Below are positions 42,598-51,437 of a DNA stretch of 64,000 nt, in pieces. Source of the stretch: JAIOSM01 sp964593725 (GTDB lineage Bacteria > Desulfobacterota > Desulfobacteria > Desulfobacterales > Desulfobacteraceae); contig CAZQJS010000005.1 in the NCBI GenBank assembly GCA_964593725.1, positions 1 through 64,000 on the forward strand, in the 5' to 3' direction. Each line of letters begins with the position of its first letter. The stretch's first letter is position 1. The position numbers and the translations under genes were made by a program. A model generated the notes under the pieces. The model was given only the letters and a program-made list of their open reading frames with translations. It ran no database searches and was not told where the DNA came from.

Positions 42598-42742
42598 ATA
42601 CTTTTTAAATAAACAAGATATTTAATCAAGGGCTTATGCAAAGCAATTTTCCCGGTTTGACAACAAAATAATTAATCTATATTTTAGAGGGTGTTTTATG
42701 GAACTTTAATGGTTTTAATTTAAACATTGAACCGGAGCTTAA

Positions 42743-43339
42743 ATGGAATTTTCCCACAACATTTCCCTGGATGTAATAAGAGATGCTGTCACGCAATCGA
42801 CACATCCGCCAATGCCTGTCAAGGGAGATTCAAAACCCGCAAGTGTCATTGCCCTTTTAAGCTTTGAAAAAGACCCTGTTCTGTTGTTCATCAAAAAAGC
42901 AGAGGTTAAAGGGTATGCCTGGAGCGGCCAGATGGCTTTTCCAGGAGGCCATACCGATCCCCGGGACATTAACAGGCTTGATACTGCCTTAAGGGAACTT
43001 GAAGAAGAGATGGGGATAGATAAAAAAAATGTTGAAATTGTTGGTTCTATCGGCCATTTTCTTACAATAAACCAGAGGGAGATTGAAACCTTTATAGGCA
43101 TATGGAACAAAAAAGAAGAGATCATATTTGACAGAACTGAAATATCAAGGGTTATACCCATTCCCCTTAATTATCTTATAGGCGTGCACATTAAAAAAGG
43201 ATTTAATATACAAAAACCAGACACATACAGTTTAACATATCCCTTTGAGGATGTGGTTATCTGGGGAGTTACAGCTAAAATGATATTTCACTTTATTGAA
43301 ATAATATTATCCAGGGTTAAAAAGTCTGTCTCCGCTTAA
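42743..43339 (+). CDS. nudL: CoA pyrophosphatase, NudL-type Nudix hydrolase
   Basis: 198 residues. The CoA-Nudix pattern GQMAFPGGHTDPRD, with the Nudix box ending in TALRELEEEMGI (about 92-103), matches the NUDT7/NudL family that splits CoA and acyl-CoA into phosphopantetheine (or its acyl form) and 3',5'-ADP. GGAG stands before the ATG. It diverges from the acyl-CoA operon across 294 bases, which would make sense for control of CoA pools, though that link is inferred. Its 3' end overlaps the convergent membrane-protein gene by 23 bases. Confidence 0.85.
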   Translation: MEFSHNISLDVIRDAVTQSTHPPMPVKGDSKPASVIALLSFEKDPVLLFIKKAEVKGYAWSGQMAFPGGHTDPRDINRLDTALRELEEEMGIDKKNVEIVGSIGHFLTINQREIETFIGIWNKKEEIIFDRTEISRVIPIPLNYLIGVHIKKGFNIQKPDTYSLTYPFEDVVIWGVTAKMIFHFIEIILSRVKKSVSA

Positions 43340-43565
43340 TCAGTTTCAGCAGAATCTTAATTATTATAAAAAATGAGAGAAATGCAATACTTGCAGGCAT
43401 CCATATAAAACCTGTAAAATCATGGTTTGTAATGGCAACTTTTATGCCGATAATTGAAAAAACAAGAGTACATACGCATATTACAATGAATATTGAACAA
43501 AAAAGGTTTGAATCATACCAGGGTATTATGGCTTTTCTGAAAAAAGGATTTTGATCTAATCGCAT
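43317..43565 (-). CDS. Small two-helix membrane protein of unknown function
   Basis: 82 residues with hydrophobic segments at about 20-42 and 52-74, a basic C-terminal tail (KLIKRRQTF) and no recognised motif. Its 3' end overlaps the NudL gene. The hydrophobic layout is convincing but the sequence has no family identity I can name. It could be a real membrane peptide or a weakly expressed orphan. Confidence 0.45.
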   Translation of the reverse strand: MRLDQNPFFRKAIIPWYDSNLFCSIFIVICVCTLVFSIIGIKVAITNHDFTGFIWMPASIAFLSFFIIIKILLKLIKRRQTF

Positions 43566-43603
43566 GATTCTTTTTTATTATTTTTTTCTATCCTGCAAAT
43601 TTA

Positions 43604-43619
43604 CCACAATATATAGTTT
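43604..43619. promoter_or_regulatory. NrdR-like box 1
   Basis: The 16-mer contains the core ACAATATATAGT, close to the NrdR consensus acaCwAtATaTwGtgt. It lies upstream of the -35 element of nrdD. Paired with box 2 exactly 30 bases on. Confidence 0.7.
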
Positions 43620-43625
43620 TTTTTC

Positions 43626-43654
43626 TTGACAGACCTCAATATATAGCATATTTT
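43626..43654 (+). promoter_or_regulatory. Sigma70 promoter of nrdD
   Basis: TTGACA (43626-43631), 17 bases, TATTTT (43649-43654). The second NrdR box lies inside the spacer, so NrdR bound there would block RNA polymerase. Confidence 0.65.
43634..43649. promoter_or_regulatory. NrdR-like box 2
   Basis: Core TCAATATATAGCA, sharing CAATATATAG with box 1 at a distance of exactly 30 bases (about three helical turns), as known for paired NrdR sites. Confidence 0.7.
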
Positions 43655-43725
43655 GTTCTGCATTGGTTGTTATTATAAAGTATCATCCATGGTTAGTCTA
43701 AATTAAATCAACGGAGAATACAAGG

Positions 43726-45822
43726 ATGTTTGAGAAGATAAAAAAACGCAATGGAAAAATTGTTGAATTTGATTCGTCCAAAATCAGTGATGCGATTGCA
43801 AAATCCGGTGAAGCCACAGGAGAATTTGAAAAACGGGAGGCTAAGAAGCTCACGCTGAAAGTAATTACCCTGGCCCGGGATTTACGTTTAGGCCCCATAC
43901 CTGAGGTGGAGGAGATACAGGACATTGTTGAACGGGTACTCCTTGATTCGCCATTCTATAAAACTGCCAAAGCCTATATAATTTATCGTGAGCAGCACAA
44001 TCAGCTCAGAAGAATAACTGTCAAAGAAAATGTCAATCTCATGGAAAAATATATAAGCCAGATGGATTGGAAGGTTAAGGAGAACAGCAATATGAGTTAC
44101 TCCCTCCAGGGCCTTAACAACTATATCTCTTCTGATATAACGGCTGAATACTGGCTTAACAAAATTTATCCGCCAGAAATACGCAAAGCCCATTATGACC
44201 GTGATATCCATATACATGATTTAAGCCTTTTGTCAGTATATTGTGTTGGATGGGACCTCCAGGATCTTTTAATGGAAGGATTTAAAGGCGTTGCAGGCAA
44301 AGTTGAAAGTGCGCCGCCCAAACATTTCAGAAGCGCCCTTGGTCAAATAGTAAATTTTTTTTATACACTCCAGGGCGAGGCTGCCGGCGCCCAGGCAATG
44401 TCAAATTTCGATACACTTCTTGCCCCCTTTCTAAGGTATGATAACTTAAGCTATGGACAGATAAAGCAGGCTCTCCAGGAATTTGTCTTTAATATTAACA
44501 TACCCACAAGAGTTGGTTTTCAAACACCTTTTACCAACATAACCATGGATCTTGTTGTACCTTCGACACTAAAGGATTCTCCCGTTGTAATCGGAGGCAG
44601 ATATTTAAAAGATACCTATAAAAACTTTCAAAAGGAGATGGATCTGATAAACTCAGCCTTTGCCGAGGTTATGATGGAGGGTGATGCCAAGGGAAGGGTG
44701 TTTACATTTCCCATTCCCACCTACAATATCACAGAAGATTTTGACTGGGACAATACAAATCTGAAAAATGTATGGAAAATGACTGGAAAATATGGAATTC
44801 CATATTTTTCAAATTTTGTTAACTCTGATATGTCTCCGGAGGATGCAAGGTCAATGTGCTGCCGTTTAAGACTTGATAACAGAGAGCTTAGAAAGCGAGG
44901 AGGAGGTCTTTTTGGTGCAAACCCCCTTACAGGTTCAATTGGTGTTGTAACCTTGAATATGCCCAGGATCGGATACCTTGCCAGGGACGAAGGCGATTTT
45001 TTTGAAAGGCTTGATGGATTAATCACCCTTGCATCTGACTCCCTTGTTATAAAACGAAAAGTCCTTGAAAAATTTACAGAAAATAACCTATACCCATATT
45101 CAAAATTCTATTTGAGAAAAATTAAAGAAAATGCCGGCTGTTATTGGAAAAACCATTTTTCCACCATTGGAATCCTTGGTATGAATGAGGCCTGTCAGAA
45201 TTTTATGGGTGTTGATATTGGCTCAGAAAAAGGCCAGGCTTTTTCCATAAAGGTCATGGATCACATGAGAAAAAGAATAGAAGATTTACAACGGGCAACA
45301 GACGAGATATACAACCTTGAAGCAACTCCGGCAGAGGGAACCACATACCGCTTTGCAAAATCAGATAAAGACAGATTTACCGATATTATATGTGCCAATG
45401 AAGATGAGTATATACAGGGCCGGGATCCTTTTTATACAAACTCCACCCACCTGCCTGTGAATTATACAGATGATTTGTTTGAGGCCCTTGAACTCCAGGA
45501 TGAGCTCCAGACAAAGTATACCGGCGGCACAGTACTTCACCTTTTTGTGGGTGAAGAGGTAAAAGACATTGAAAATGTTAAAAATATTGTGAAAAAAGTT
45601 GCAAACAAATTTAAACTGCCCTATTTTACAATAACTCCAACCTTTAGTGTATGCCCTTCCCACGGCTATCTTCCAGGAGAGCATGAAGAGTGTGGAAAGT
45701 GCGGTGCTGAAACAGAAGTTTATTCCAGAATCGTAGGATATTTAAGGCCTGTAAATCAATGGAATAACGGCAAGCAGACAGAATTCTGCATGAGAAAGAC
45801 ATACAAACCCAAGTCAGCCTAG
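43726..45822 (+). CDS. nrdD: Anaerobic ribonucleoside-triphosphate reductase, class III
   Basis: 698 residues. An N-terminal ATP-cone (about 1-95) regulates activity; the large barrel contains the MCCRLRLDNREL segment with paired cysteines; a C-terminal zinc-binding group is formed by CPSHGYLPGEHEECGKCG; the glycyl radical is Gly671 in SRIVGYLRPVNQW. The enzyme reduces ribonucleoside triphosphates to deoxy forms under anoxia. An unusual feature is none; length and motifs match the family. It follows two NrdR-like boxes and is followed by nrdG after 14 bases. Confidence 0.95.
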   Translation: MFEKIKKRNGKIVEFDSSKISDAIAKSGEATGEFEKREAKKLTLKVITLARDLRLGPIPEVEEIQDIVERVLLDSPFYKTAKAYIIYREQHNQLRRITVKENVNLMEKYISQMDWKVKENSNMSYSLQGLNNYISSDITAEYWLNKIYPPEIRKAHYDRDIHIHDLSLLSVYCVGWDLQDLLMEGFKGVAGKVESAPPKHFRSALGQIVNFFYTLQGEAAGAQAMSNFDTLLAPFLRYDNLSYGQIKQALQEFVFNINIPTRVGFQTPFTNITMDLVVPSTLKDSPVVIGGRYLKDTYKNFQKEMDLINSAFAEVMMEGDAKGRVFTFPIPTYNITEDFDWDNTNLKNVWKMTGKYGIPYFSNFVNSDMSPEDARSMCCRLRLDNRELRKRGGGLFGANPLTGSIGVVTLNMPRIGYLARDEGDFFERLDGLITLASDSLVIKRKVLEKFTENNLYPYSKFYLRKIKENAGCYWKNHFSTIGILGMNEACQNFMGVDIGSEKGQAFSIKVMDHMRKRIEDLQRATDEIYNLEATPAEGTTYRFAKSDKDRFTDIICANEDEYIQGRDPFYTNSTHLPVNYTDDLFEALELQDELQTKYTGGTVLHLFVGEEVKDIENVKNIVKKVANKFKLPYFTITPTFSVCPSHGYLPGEHEECGKCGAETEVYSRIVGYLRPVNQWNNGKQTEFCMRKTYKPKSA

Positions 45823-45836
45823 AATCCCTCTATGCC

Positions 45837-46556
45837 ATGAAACTTGGAGGTCTTCAGAAACATACACTTATTGACTACCCTGGACATATTGCCTGTACTG
45901 TATTTACCATTGGGTGCAATTTCAGATGCCCCTATTGCCATAATCCTGAGCTTGTTCTGCCCTCGATTTACAAAAACAGGCCTGACCAGAACAGTAAACC
46001 AGGTTTTCTCTGTTTTCTTGAAACCAGAAAAGGACTGCTGGACGGTGTTGTAATTACAGGAGGTGAACCAACCATCCAGCCTGATCTTCTGGAATTCTGC
46101 CATGATATTAAACATATGGGTTTTAAAATAAAACTTGATACCAACGGAACAAATCCAATGGTTCTGGAATCTCTTTTCCAGGATCACCTCATTGACTATT
46201 GTGCAATGGATATTAAAAGCAACCTGTCCAATTATTCAATTGCTGCAGGTGCAGAGGCAGATATTGAAAACATCATCCGGTCCATTGACCTGATAATGAA
46301 TCAGGCCTGCCAGGCCAAACTTAACTATGAGTTCAGAACAACATGCATAAAACCTTTTATTGATCAAAGTATTATCAAAGATATAGGAAAAATGATACAA
46401 GGGGCTGAAAAATATATCCTTCAGCCATGTAACCCGGACGTTGATGCGCTGAATCCAGAATTTCTAAAAAAACAGGATAGCTTTTTTGTAAAAAAAGAGT
46501 TATTTTATTTAAAAGAGGTTGTTGATAAATATGTTACTGAGTGCGAGCTCAGATAG
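45837..46556 (+). CDS. nrdG: Anaerobic ribonucleotide reductase-activating radical SAM protein
   Basis: 239 residues with the radical SAM triad in GCNFRCPYCHNPEL (C-x3-C-x2-C, about 28-35), GVVITGGEPTIQPDLLEF, and a DTNGT strand. It installs the glycyl radical on NrdD using SAM and a 4Fe-4S cluster. It is longer than E. coli NrdG and fits the clade found with NrdD in strict anaerobes. The ATG has no good ribosome site but lies 14 bases after the nrdD stop, and a two-codon ATGCCATGA frame overlaps it, so it is probably translated by coupling. Confidence 0.92.
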   Translation: MKLGGLQKHTLIDYPGHIACTVFTIGCNFRCPYCHNPELVLPSIYKNRPDQNSKPGFLCFLETRKGLLDGVVITGGEPTIQPDLLEFCHDIKHMGFKIKLDTNGTNPMVLESLFQDHLIDYCAMDIKSNLSNYSIAAGAEADIENIIRSIDLIMNQACQAKLNYEFRTTCIKPFIDQSIIKDIGKMIQGAEKYILQPCNPDVDALNPEFLKKQDSFFVKKELFYLKEVVDKYVTECELR

Positions 46557-46598
46557 CAGGAAAAAAAAATAATTTAACTTTTTAGAATATAACAATTA

Positions 46599-47783
46599 AT
46601 GAAACAACATACTGCCTGGACTGAAATTAACCTTGGAGCCATAAGGCACAATGTTCAAACCCTTAAGAAAAAGGTGGGTAAAGCTGTAAGATTAATGGCT
46701 GTGGTAAAGGCTGATGGGTATGGACATGGTGCAGTAAAAGCAGCTAAAATTGCCTTGAAAAACGGCGCATCCTGGCTCGGAGTTGCAAGGCTTTCAGAAG
46801 CTGTAAAACTCAGAAAAGCAAATATAAATGCTCCAATTCTTATTTTTGGATATGTAAGGAATTGCGATGTTGAAACAATTGCAGAATATGACCTTACGAT
46901 AACTCTTTTTAATCAGAAAATGGCGGAAGATATAGCCCTTGAAGCCCTGCGCCAGGGAGTCTATATAACAGCACATTTAAAGGTGGATACAGGTATGGGC
47001 AGAGTAGGCCTGCTGCCGGACCACCTCAGGGCACAACCTGCTCTTAATAATGATGCAGCCCGTGAGATCAGAATAATCTCAACCCTTGAGAATATAAGAC
47101 TGGAAGGTATTTACACACATCTTGCATCGGCAGATTCCATGGATAAGACCTATACTGAATACCAGCTTGAAAATTTTGATATTTTACTTGAGGAACTGAC
47201 AAAAAATGGTGTGAGATTTTCATTACGCCATGTTGCAAACAGTGCATGTATTATTGATCTGCCCCATGCCTCCTATAATATGGTAAGATCAGGAATCTCA
47301 ATATACGGACTCTATCCTTCAAGGGAGATTCAACAGGCCAATGTCCTGCTTAAACCTGCCATGTCATTAAAATCAGTAATAACCTCCCTTAAAAATGTAC
47401 CACCGGGTTTTAAAGTCAGCTATGGCGGAATTTATACAACTCAGATAACAACAAAGATTGCCATTGTACCCGTGGGATATGCTGACGGCTATCCCCGGCT
47501 TCTTTCCTCCAACGGTTTCATGCTTGTCAGGGGAAAAAGGGCTCCCATTGCCGGCAGGGTATGTATGGATCAGACCATGATTGATGTGGGACACATCCCC
47601 ATGGTTAAACCAGGGGATGAAGTTGTTCTCATGGGAAAACAGGGTGATGAAGAGATCACTGCAGATGAGATTGCTCAGCGGACAAAGACAATAAACTATG
47701 AAATAGTCTCCATGCTTGCCAACAGGCTGCCAAGAGTTTATTCAAGCCTCTTATCATCAGATTCAGGAGCATTCCCGGGATAA
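46599..47783 (+). CDS. alr: Alanine racemase
   Basis: 394 residues, fold-type III PLP enzyme. Lys37 in AVVKADGYGHGAVKA forms the Schiff base; the second catalytic Tyr lies in VSYGGIYTT, and AGRVCMDQTMIDVG is the other family box. It interconverts L- and D-alanine for peptidoglycan. The ribosome site is weak. The last 46 bases overlap the convergent HTH-PBP regulator gene. Confidence 0.93.
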   Translation: MKQHTAWTEINLGAIRHNVQTLKKKVGKAVRLMAVVKADGYGHGAVKAAKIALKNGASWLGVARLSEAVKLRKANINAPILIFGYVRNCDVETIAEYDLTITLFNQKMAEDIALEALRQGVYITAHLKVDTGMGRVGLLPDHLRAQPALNNDAAREIRIISTLENIRLEGIYTHLASADSMDKTYTEYQLENFDILLEELTKNGVRFSLRHVANSACIIDLPHASYNMVRSGISIYGLYPSREIQQANVLLKPAMSLKSVITSLKNVPPGFKVSYGGIYTTQITTKIAIVPVGYADGYPRLLSSNGFMLVRGKRAPIAGRVCMDQTMIDVGHIPMVKPGDEVVLMGKQGDEEITADEIAQRTKTINYEIVSMLANRLPRVYSSLLSSDSGAFPG

Positions 47784-48673
47784 ACCATATCACCCGCCTT
47801 TGAAATATCATATCCTCCAAGACTTTCAGCAGTCTTTTTAAAAAAATCCTCCTTGATAAGCCCAAGAAACAACTGAATGCCTTTATCAAAAAACCGTTCC
47901 TTAAGCATGAGAAAATCAAAACGCTCCCAGCACACTGGAATAAAACCAAGGTCAAGGGTCTTTGCAACGGATCGTATTCCCGGGCCTGCATCTGACCTGC
48001 CGGATAATATTTCAAGGCCCATGTCCATGTGTTTTGAAACAATATTATTGTACCCTTTAATAGTATCTCCCTCAATGCCTGCTTTTTGTAATTTTTTATC
48101 AAACAATTGCCTGGTGCCTGTGCCAAGACCTCTGTTTGCAATCGTTATCCCTTTTCGGGTAAGATCTGTAACAGATTTTATATTAAGGGGATTGCCCTTT
48201 TGAACCAGGATGCCCTGCTCCCTCATGCAGAAGTTAACAACCGCGGGCGAAGGGGTCATCTCCTTTGGTATAAACGGAAAATTATACTCTTCATTGTCTG
48301 CAACAAGATGGCTTGCTGCAATATGGCAGCAGTTTTTCCTCAAAGCCCTGAGTCCGCCCATGCTTCCTGTAAAACCGAACATGGCAAGATGATCCTCAAA
48401 ATTACTATTAAAAAAGGAGATCAGTTTGTCAAGGAGAAGGTCATTGCTGCCGGCAATCAATATAAGCCCATGGTATGGGGGCAGGGTTATATAGGTTTCA
48501 GGGTAATTTACAGTGCCTGCTTCAACCCATTGCTCAACCAGATCCAGGGGGAAGAGCCACTTTCCTGTGACCTTGGTTGCAGGAAGTCCCTTTTCTGCAA
48601 TAAGAGAATAGACCATTTTTTCATTTACCTTTAAAAATGCAGCAATCTCTTTTGTTGAAAATAATTTACTCAT
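47738..48673 (-). CDS. HTH (excisionase-type) regulator fused to a PBP-like substrate-binding domain
   Basis: 311 residues: a helix-turn-helix of the excisionase/MerR-like fold (TKEIAAFLKVNEKMVYSLIA, about 7-26, with KVTGKWLFPLDLVEQWV) and then a periplasmic-binding-protein-like fold, with RGLGTGTRQLFDK and a GRSDAGPGIRSVA loop as found in one-component sensors of molybdate or tungstate. The domain is cytoplasmic here. The ligand and targets are not shown by neighbours: shikimate kinase upstream overlaps by eight bases. A metal oxyanion sensor would suit the AOR system far upstream, but that is only a guess. Confidence 0.8.
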   Translation of the reverse strand: MSKLFSTKEIAAFLKVNEKMVYSLIAEKGLPATKVTGKWLFPLDLVEQWVEAGTVNYPETYITLPPYHGLILIAGSNDLLLDKLISFFNSNFEDHLAMFGFTGSMGGLRALRKNCCHIAASHLVADNEEYNFPFIPKEMTPSPAVVNFCMREQGILVQKGNPLNIKSVTDLTRKGITIANRGLGTGTRQLFDKKLQKAGIEGDTIKGYNNIVSKHMDMGLEILSGRSDAGPGIRSVAKTLDLGFIPVCWERFDFLMLKERFFDKGIQLFLGLIKEDFFKKTAESLGGYDISKAGDMVYPGNAPESDDKRLE

Positions 48674-49211
48674 TTTTTTCCCCTTTGATTATTTTTATCC
48701 CACTGGATAATTCTTTTTTAAGTGCTGAAACCATCTGATCTAAAGACAGATTGTCACACTCAATGGTTATATCGGCATATTTTTCATAGAGCGGTTTCCT
48801 CCCGGCAAAAAGCGCTTTTATATCCTGATCGGGAGATCTTACAACACCACGGGCATCAAGGGATAAAAGCCTTTTTTCAAGATGTTCAAGGCCAAGTTTA
48901 AGGTAAACCATAATTCCCTTTTCAGCCAAATGCGCCATGCCTCTCGCACTGTACACAGCGCTTCCTCCGGGTGCTATCACAAACCCTGAATAATCTGCCC
49001 GGATAAGATACTCTTCTTCCATTCTTAAAAATGCTTCCATACCCTGCTCTGTTATTATTTCCTGCAACGATCTTTTCTCACCTGTCTGGATAAGTATATC
49101 CAGATCAACAAAATCAAAACCTATATATCTGGCAAGGAGTACTCCCATGGTGCTTTTTCCAGATGCCGGCATGCCAATAAGTACAATATTAAAATTTTTA
49201 TCCAGGGCCAT
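48666..49211 (-). CDS. aroK: Shikimate kinase
   Basis: 181 residues. P-loop GMPASGKSTMG (about 13-23), the DLD pair in FDFVDLDILI, the shikimate-binding FLRMEE, the GGSAV loop (Ser replaces the usual third Gly) and the lid-region ARGVVRSP. It phosphorylates shikimate in aromatic amino-acid synthesis. It overlaps the downstream HTH-PBP gene by eight bases. Sequence is a bit divergent but nothing conflicts with activity. Confidence 0.85.
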   Translation of the reverse strand: MALDKNFNIVLIGMPASGKSTMGVLLARYIGFDFVDLDILIQTGEKRSLQEIITEQGMEAFLRMEEEYLIRADYSGFVIAPGGSAVYSARGMAHLAEKGIMVYLKLGLEHLEKRLLSLDARGVVRSPDQDIKALFAGRKPLYEKYADITIECDNLSLDQMVSALKKELSSGIKIIKGEKNE

Positions 49212-49287
49212 TGTTTTTAACTTAATTATTTAAATCATTACCAGGGTTTTATAATACATTCACTTTAATATTGCAAAGATCATTATC

Positions 49288-50697
49288 TTATAACCAGTGG
49301 GAGATGGAATTTGCATAATAATGCAAAATCTTTTCTTCCATGGGATTTGCCCTGAATTTATCTTTATATACTGTGATTATCTTCCTTAGTGCCAGCATAT
49401 CAACCGCATCGGCAATGGCATGCTTCCTGGTACTGCTGGGCACTTCCAGGACAGGAGCTCCACACTCCTGCAGCCTGTTTAATACCCCTTGAACTTTTTT
49501 TTCAATATCAAATATTGTGAACATACTGTCCATTTCATTGACAAAAACAGTTGCAATCAGTGCCACCGGCACAATGGGTATAACACTGCCGATGGAAGAT
49601 AACAGTTTTGAACTTAGCTTTTCAACCTCTGAAAATCGTTCTTTCCGCGGAAGATTCTTAAAGTCAACACCCTCTTTGCAGCAATATTCATTGACTGAAA
49701 CCGGTGTACCAAAATTGACACAGGCATATCCATACCGCTTCCACCGGCTTAGAATCATTCTTACTAAAGTATTGAAAACAAACCCAAAGGTGGTTTTAAA
49801 AACAAACCAGACACTGCGTTTTTCCACCCCTGGCTCAAGGGAACGGAGCAGGGTTCTGTCCTCAATGGTTCTGTCATAATTTATACCAACAGGAATAAAA
49901 ACAATATTTCTGTCATTTTTCAGATCAAACTGCCGAAGCATGTAGTCCATCAGCCCCAGTTTAGGTTTCTGCAGCCTGCCGTCCCGGGTTAAACCGCCTT
50001 CCAGGAAAACTGCCTGGCAGACTCCCTCCCTTGTGGCCATGTGAATATAGCGTTCCAGAACCCTCCTGTACAAGGGGTTGTTTGAGTTGCGGCGCACAAA
50101 AAATGCACCCATAAAACGGAACAGCATATGCAGTGGCCAGATTTTTGCCCACTCTCCCACAGCATAGGAAAGGGTTGTTCTCTCTGCTGCAAGGAATGCC
50201 ACAAGGATATAATCCATATTTGATCTATGGTTCATTACAAATACCACTGTTGAGTCAGGGTCAATTTGATTGTATTGTTCATTTTTTAAAAGATCCACCC
50301 GTACACTGTAAAGGAGCCGCGCAGCCTTTTTTGCTATAAAATAGCCGATCCTGAAATAAAAATATGCATTAAATGAAGGAACTATCTCCCTTGCATAGGA
50401 CATCACTTTTTTCTGGACCATCTCCACCGGCATATCATGCTTTCCTGCGCTCTCCTTAATGGCCTTTATCACTTCGGGATCATATACAAGCCTGTCCAGC
50501 AGCACCTGTCGTTTAGTCAGCTGAAAAGGTCTGATCTCAATATCAAGGCGGGTACCTATCTCCTGAAGCACAGAATTAATGCGCCTTCTTAAAAACCAAC
50601 GGGTACTGGGGATTAAAATTTTATCCAGCACAGCAACTATTGCAAGTAGTGTTAAAACAATAAAAACCCAAAGGGAAATTGTAATTTCGCATGCCAT
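49288..50697 (-). CDS. PlsB-like glycerol-3-phosphate acyltransferase
   Basis: 469 residues with an N-terminal membrane helix (about 8-28). The acyltransferase motif I is NHRSNMDYILVAF (His-x4-Asp), followed by MGAFFVRRNSNNPLYRRV, then VFLEGGLTRDGRLQKPKLG and NIVFIPVGINYDR, matching the PlsB blocks. PlsB puts the first acyl chain on glycerol-3-phosphate. This protein lacks the long N-terminal region of E. coli PlsB (about 800 residues), so it is a short form or a 1-acylglycerol-phosphate enzyme. It stands alone on the reverse strand. Confidence 0.8.
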   Translation of the reverse strand: MACEITISLWVFIVLTLLAIVAVLDKILIPSTRWFLRRRINSVLQEIGTRLDIEIRPFQLTKRQVLLDRLVYDPEVIKAIKESAGKHDMPVEMVQKKVMSYAREIVPSFNAYFYFRIGYFIAKKAARLLYSVRVDLLKNEQYNQIDPDSTVVFVMNHRSNMDYILVAFLAAERTTLSYAVGEWAKIWPLHMLFRFMGAFFVRRNSNNPLYRRVLERYIHMATREGVCQAVFLEGGLTRDGRLQKPKLGLMDYMLRQFDLKNDRNIVFIPVGINYDRTIEDRTLLRSLEPGVEKRSVWFVFKTTFGFVFNTLVRMILSRWKRYGYACVNFGTPVSVNEYCCKEGVDFKNLPRKERFSEVEKLSSKLLSSIGSVIPIVPVALIATVFVNEMDSMFTIFDIEKKVQGVLNRLQECGAPVLEVPSSTRKHAIADAVDMLALRKIITVYKDKFRANPMEEKILHYYANSISHWL

Positions 50698-50795
50698 ATA
50701 AATTCCTCCTTTAATGGTTTATTTAAAGGTTGAGCTAAATTTATATAACAGATATTATGACTTACAAAAACAAAAAAATAAGATAATATGATTTG

Positions 50796-51437
50796 ATGAC
50801 AAAAAAGAGTGTTAAATATTTCTATTCTGTAAAGGGTGAAAGAGAGTTTACAATAAAGGTTAAAAAGTCGCTGTTTATCTGTTCCCTTAATTATGCCGAA
50901 ACAACCGGACAGGCCAAGGAATTTATTTCAAAAATATCCAATGAACATAAAAATGCAACCCATAACTGCTGGGCTTATATTGTTGGTGACAAGGGAGAAA
51001 TAAGTCACTGCTCCGATGCAGGAGAGCCATCCGGCACAGCAGGCAAACCCATGCTGAACGCTTTAAAAAAAAACAATACAACAAATATTGCAGCGGTTGT
51101 AACAAGGCATTTCGGAGGTATAAAACTTGGTATAAGGGGTTTAATCAATGCCTATACTGAATCAGTCATGGCAGCGCTCAGGGAGCAAAGGCTTATAAAA
51201 CTTGTAAAAACAGAAACCTTTCAAATTACAACCTCATATTCCTATAATGATACACTCTTACATCAGCTTGAAAAATTTCACGGGCAGGTAATAAAAAGCA
51301 ATTATCTAGAAACTGTCACCTGTGATTTTGAGGTTGAAACTGAAGATTGCCCAAGGCTTGAAAAATACCTGTCAGGAGCCAGGAATTCAGGCTGTCTCAC
51401 TTTTATAAAACAGACAAACAAAAAGGTGGGTTTATGA
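50796..51437 (+). CDS. YigZ/IMPACT family protein
   Basis: 213 residues. The family motif HCSDAGEPSGTAGKPMLNAL and the RHFGGIKLGIRGLINAYTES box are clear, with the C-terminal ferredoxin-like domain after about 140. Family members are thought to bind RNA or ribosomes; the function is not settled. The ATG at 50796 follows a TTG by one codon. It is coupled to the next gene by a four-base ATGA overlap. Confidence 0.88.
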   Translation: MTKKSVKYFYSVKGEREFTIKVKKSLFICSLNYAETTGQAKEFISKISNEHKNATHNCWAYIVGDKGEISHCSDAGEPSGTAGKPMLNALKKNNTTNIAAVVTRHFGGIKLGIRGLINAYTESVMAALREQRLIKLVKTETFQITTSYSYNDTLLHQLEKFHGQVIKSNYLETVTCDFEVETEDCPRLEKYLSGARNSGCLTFIKQTNKKVGL

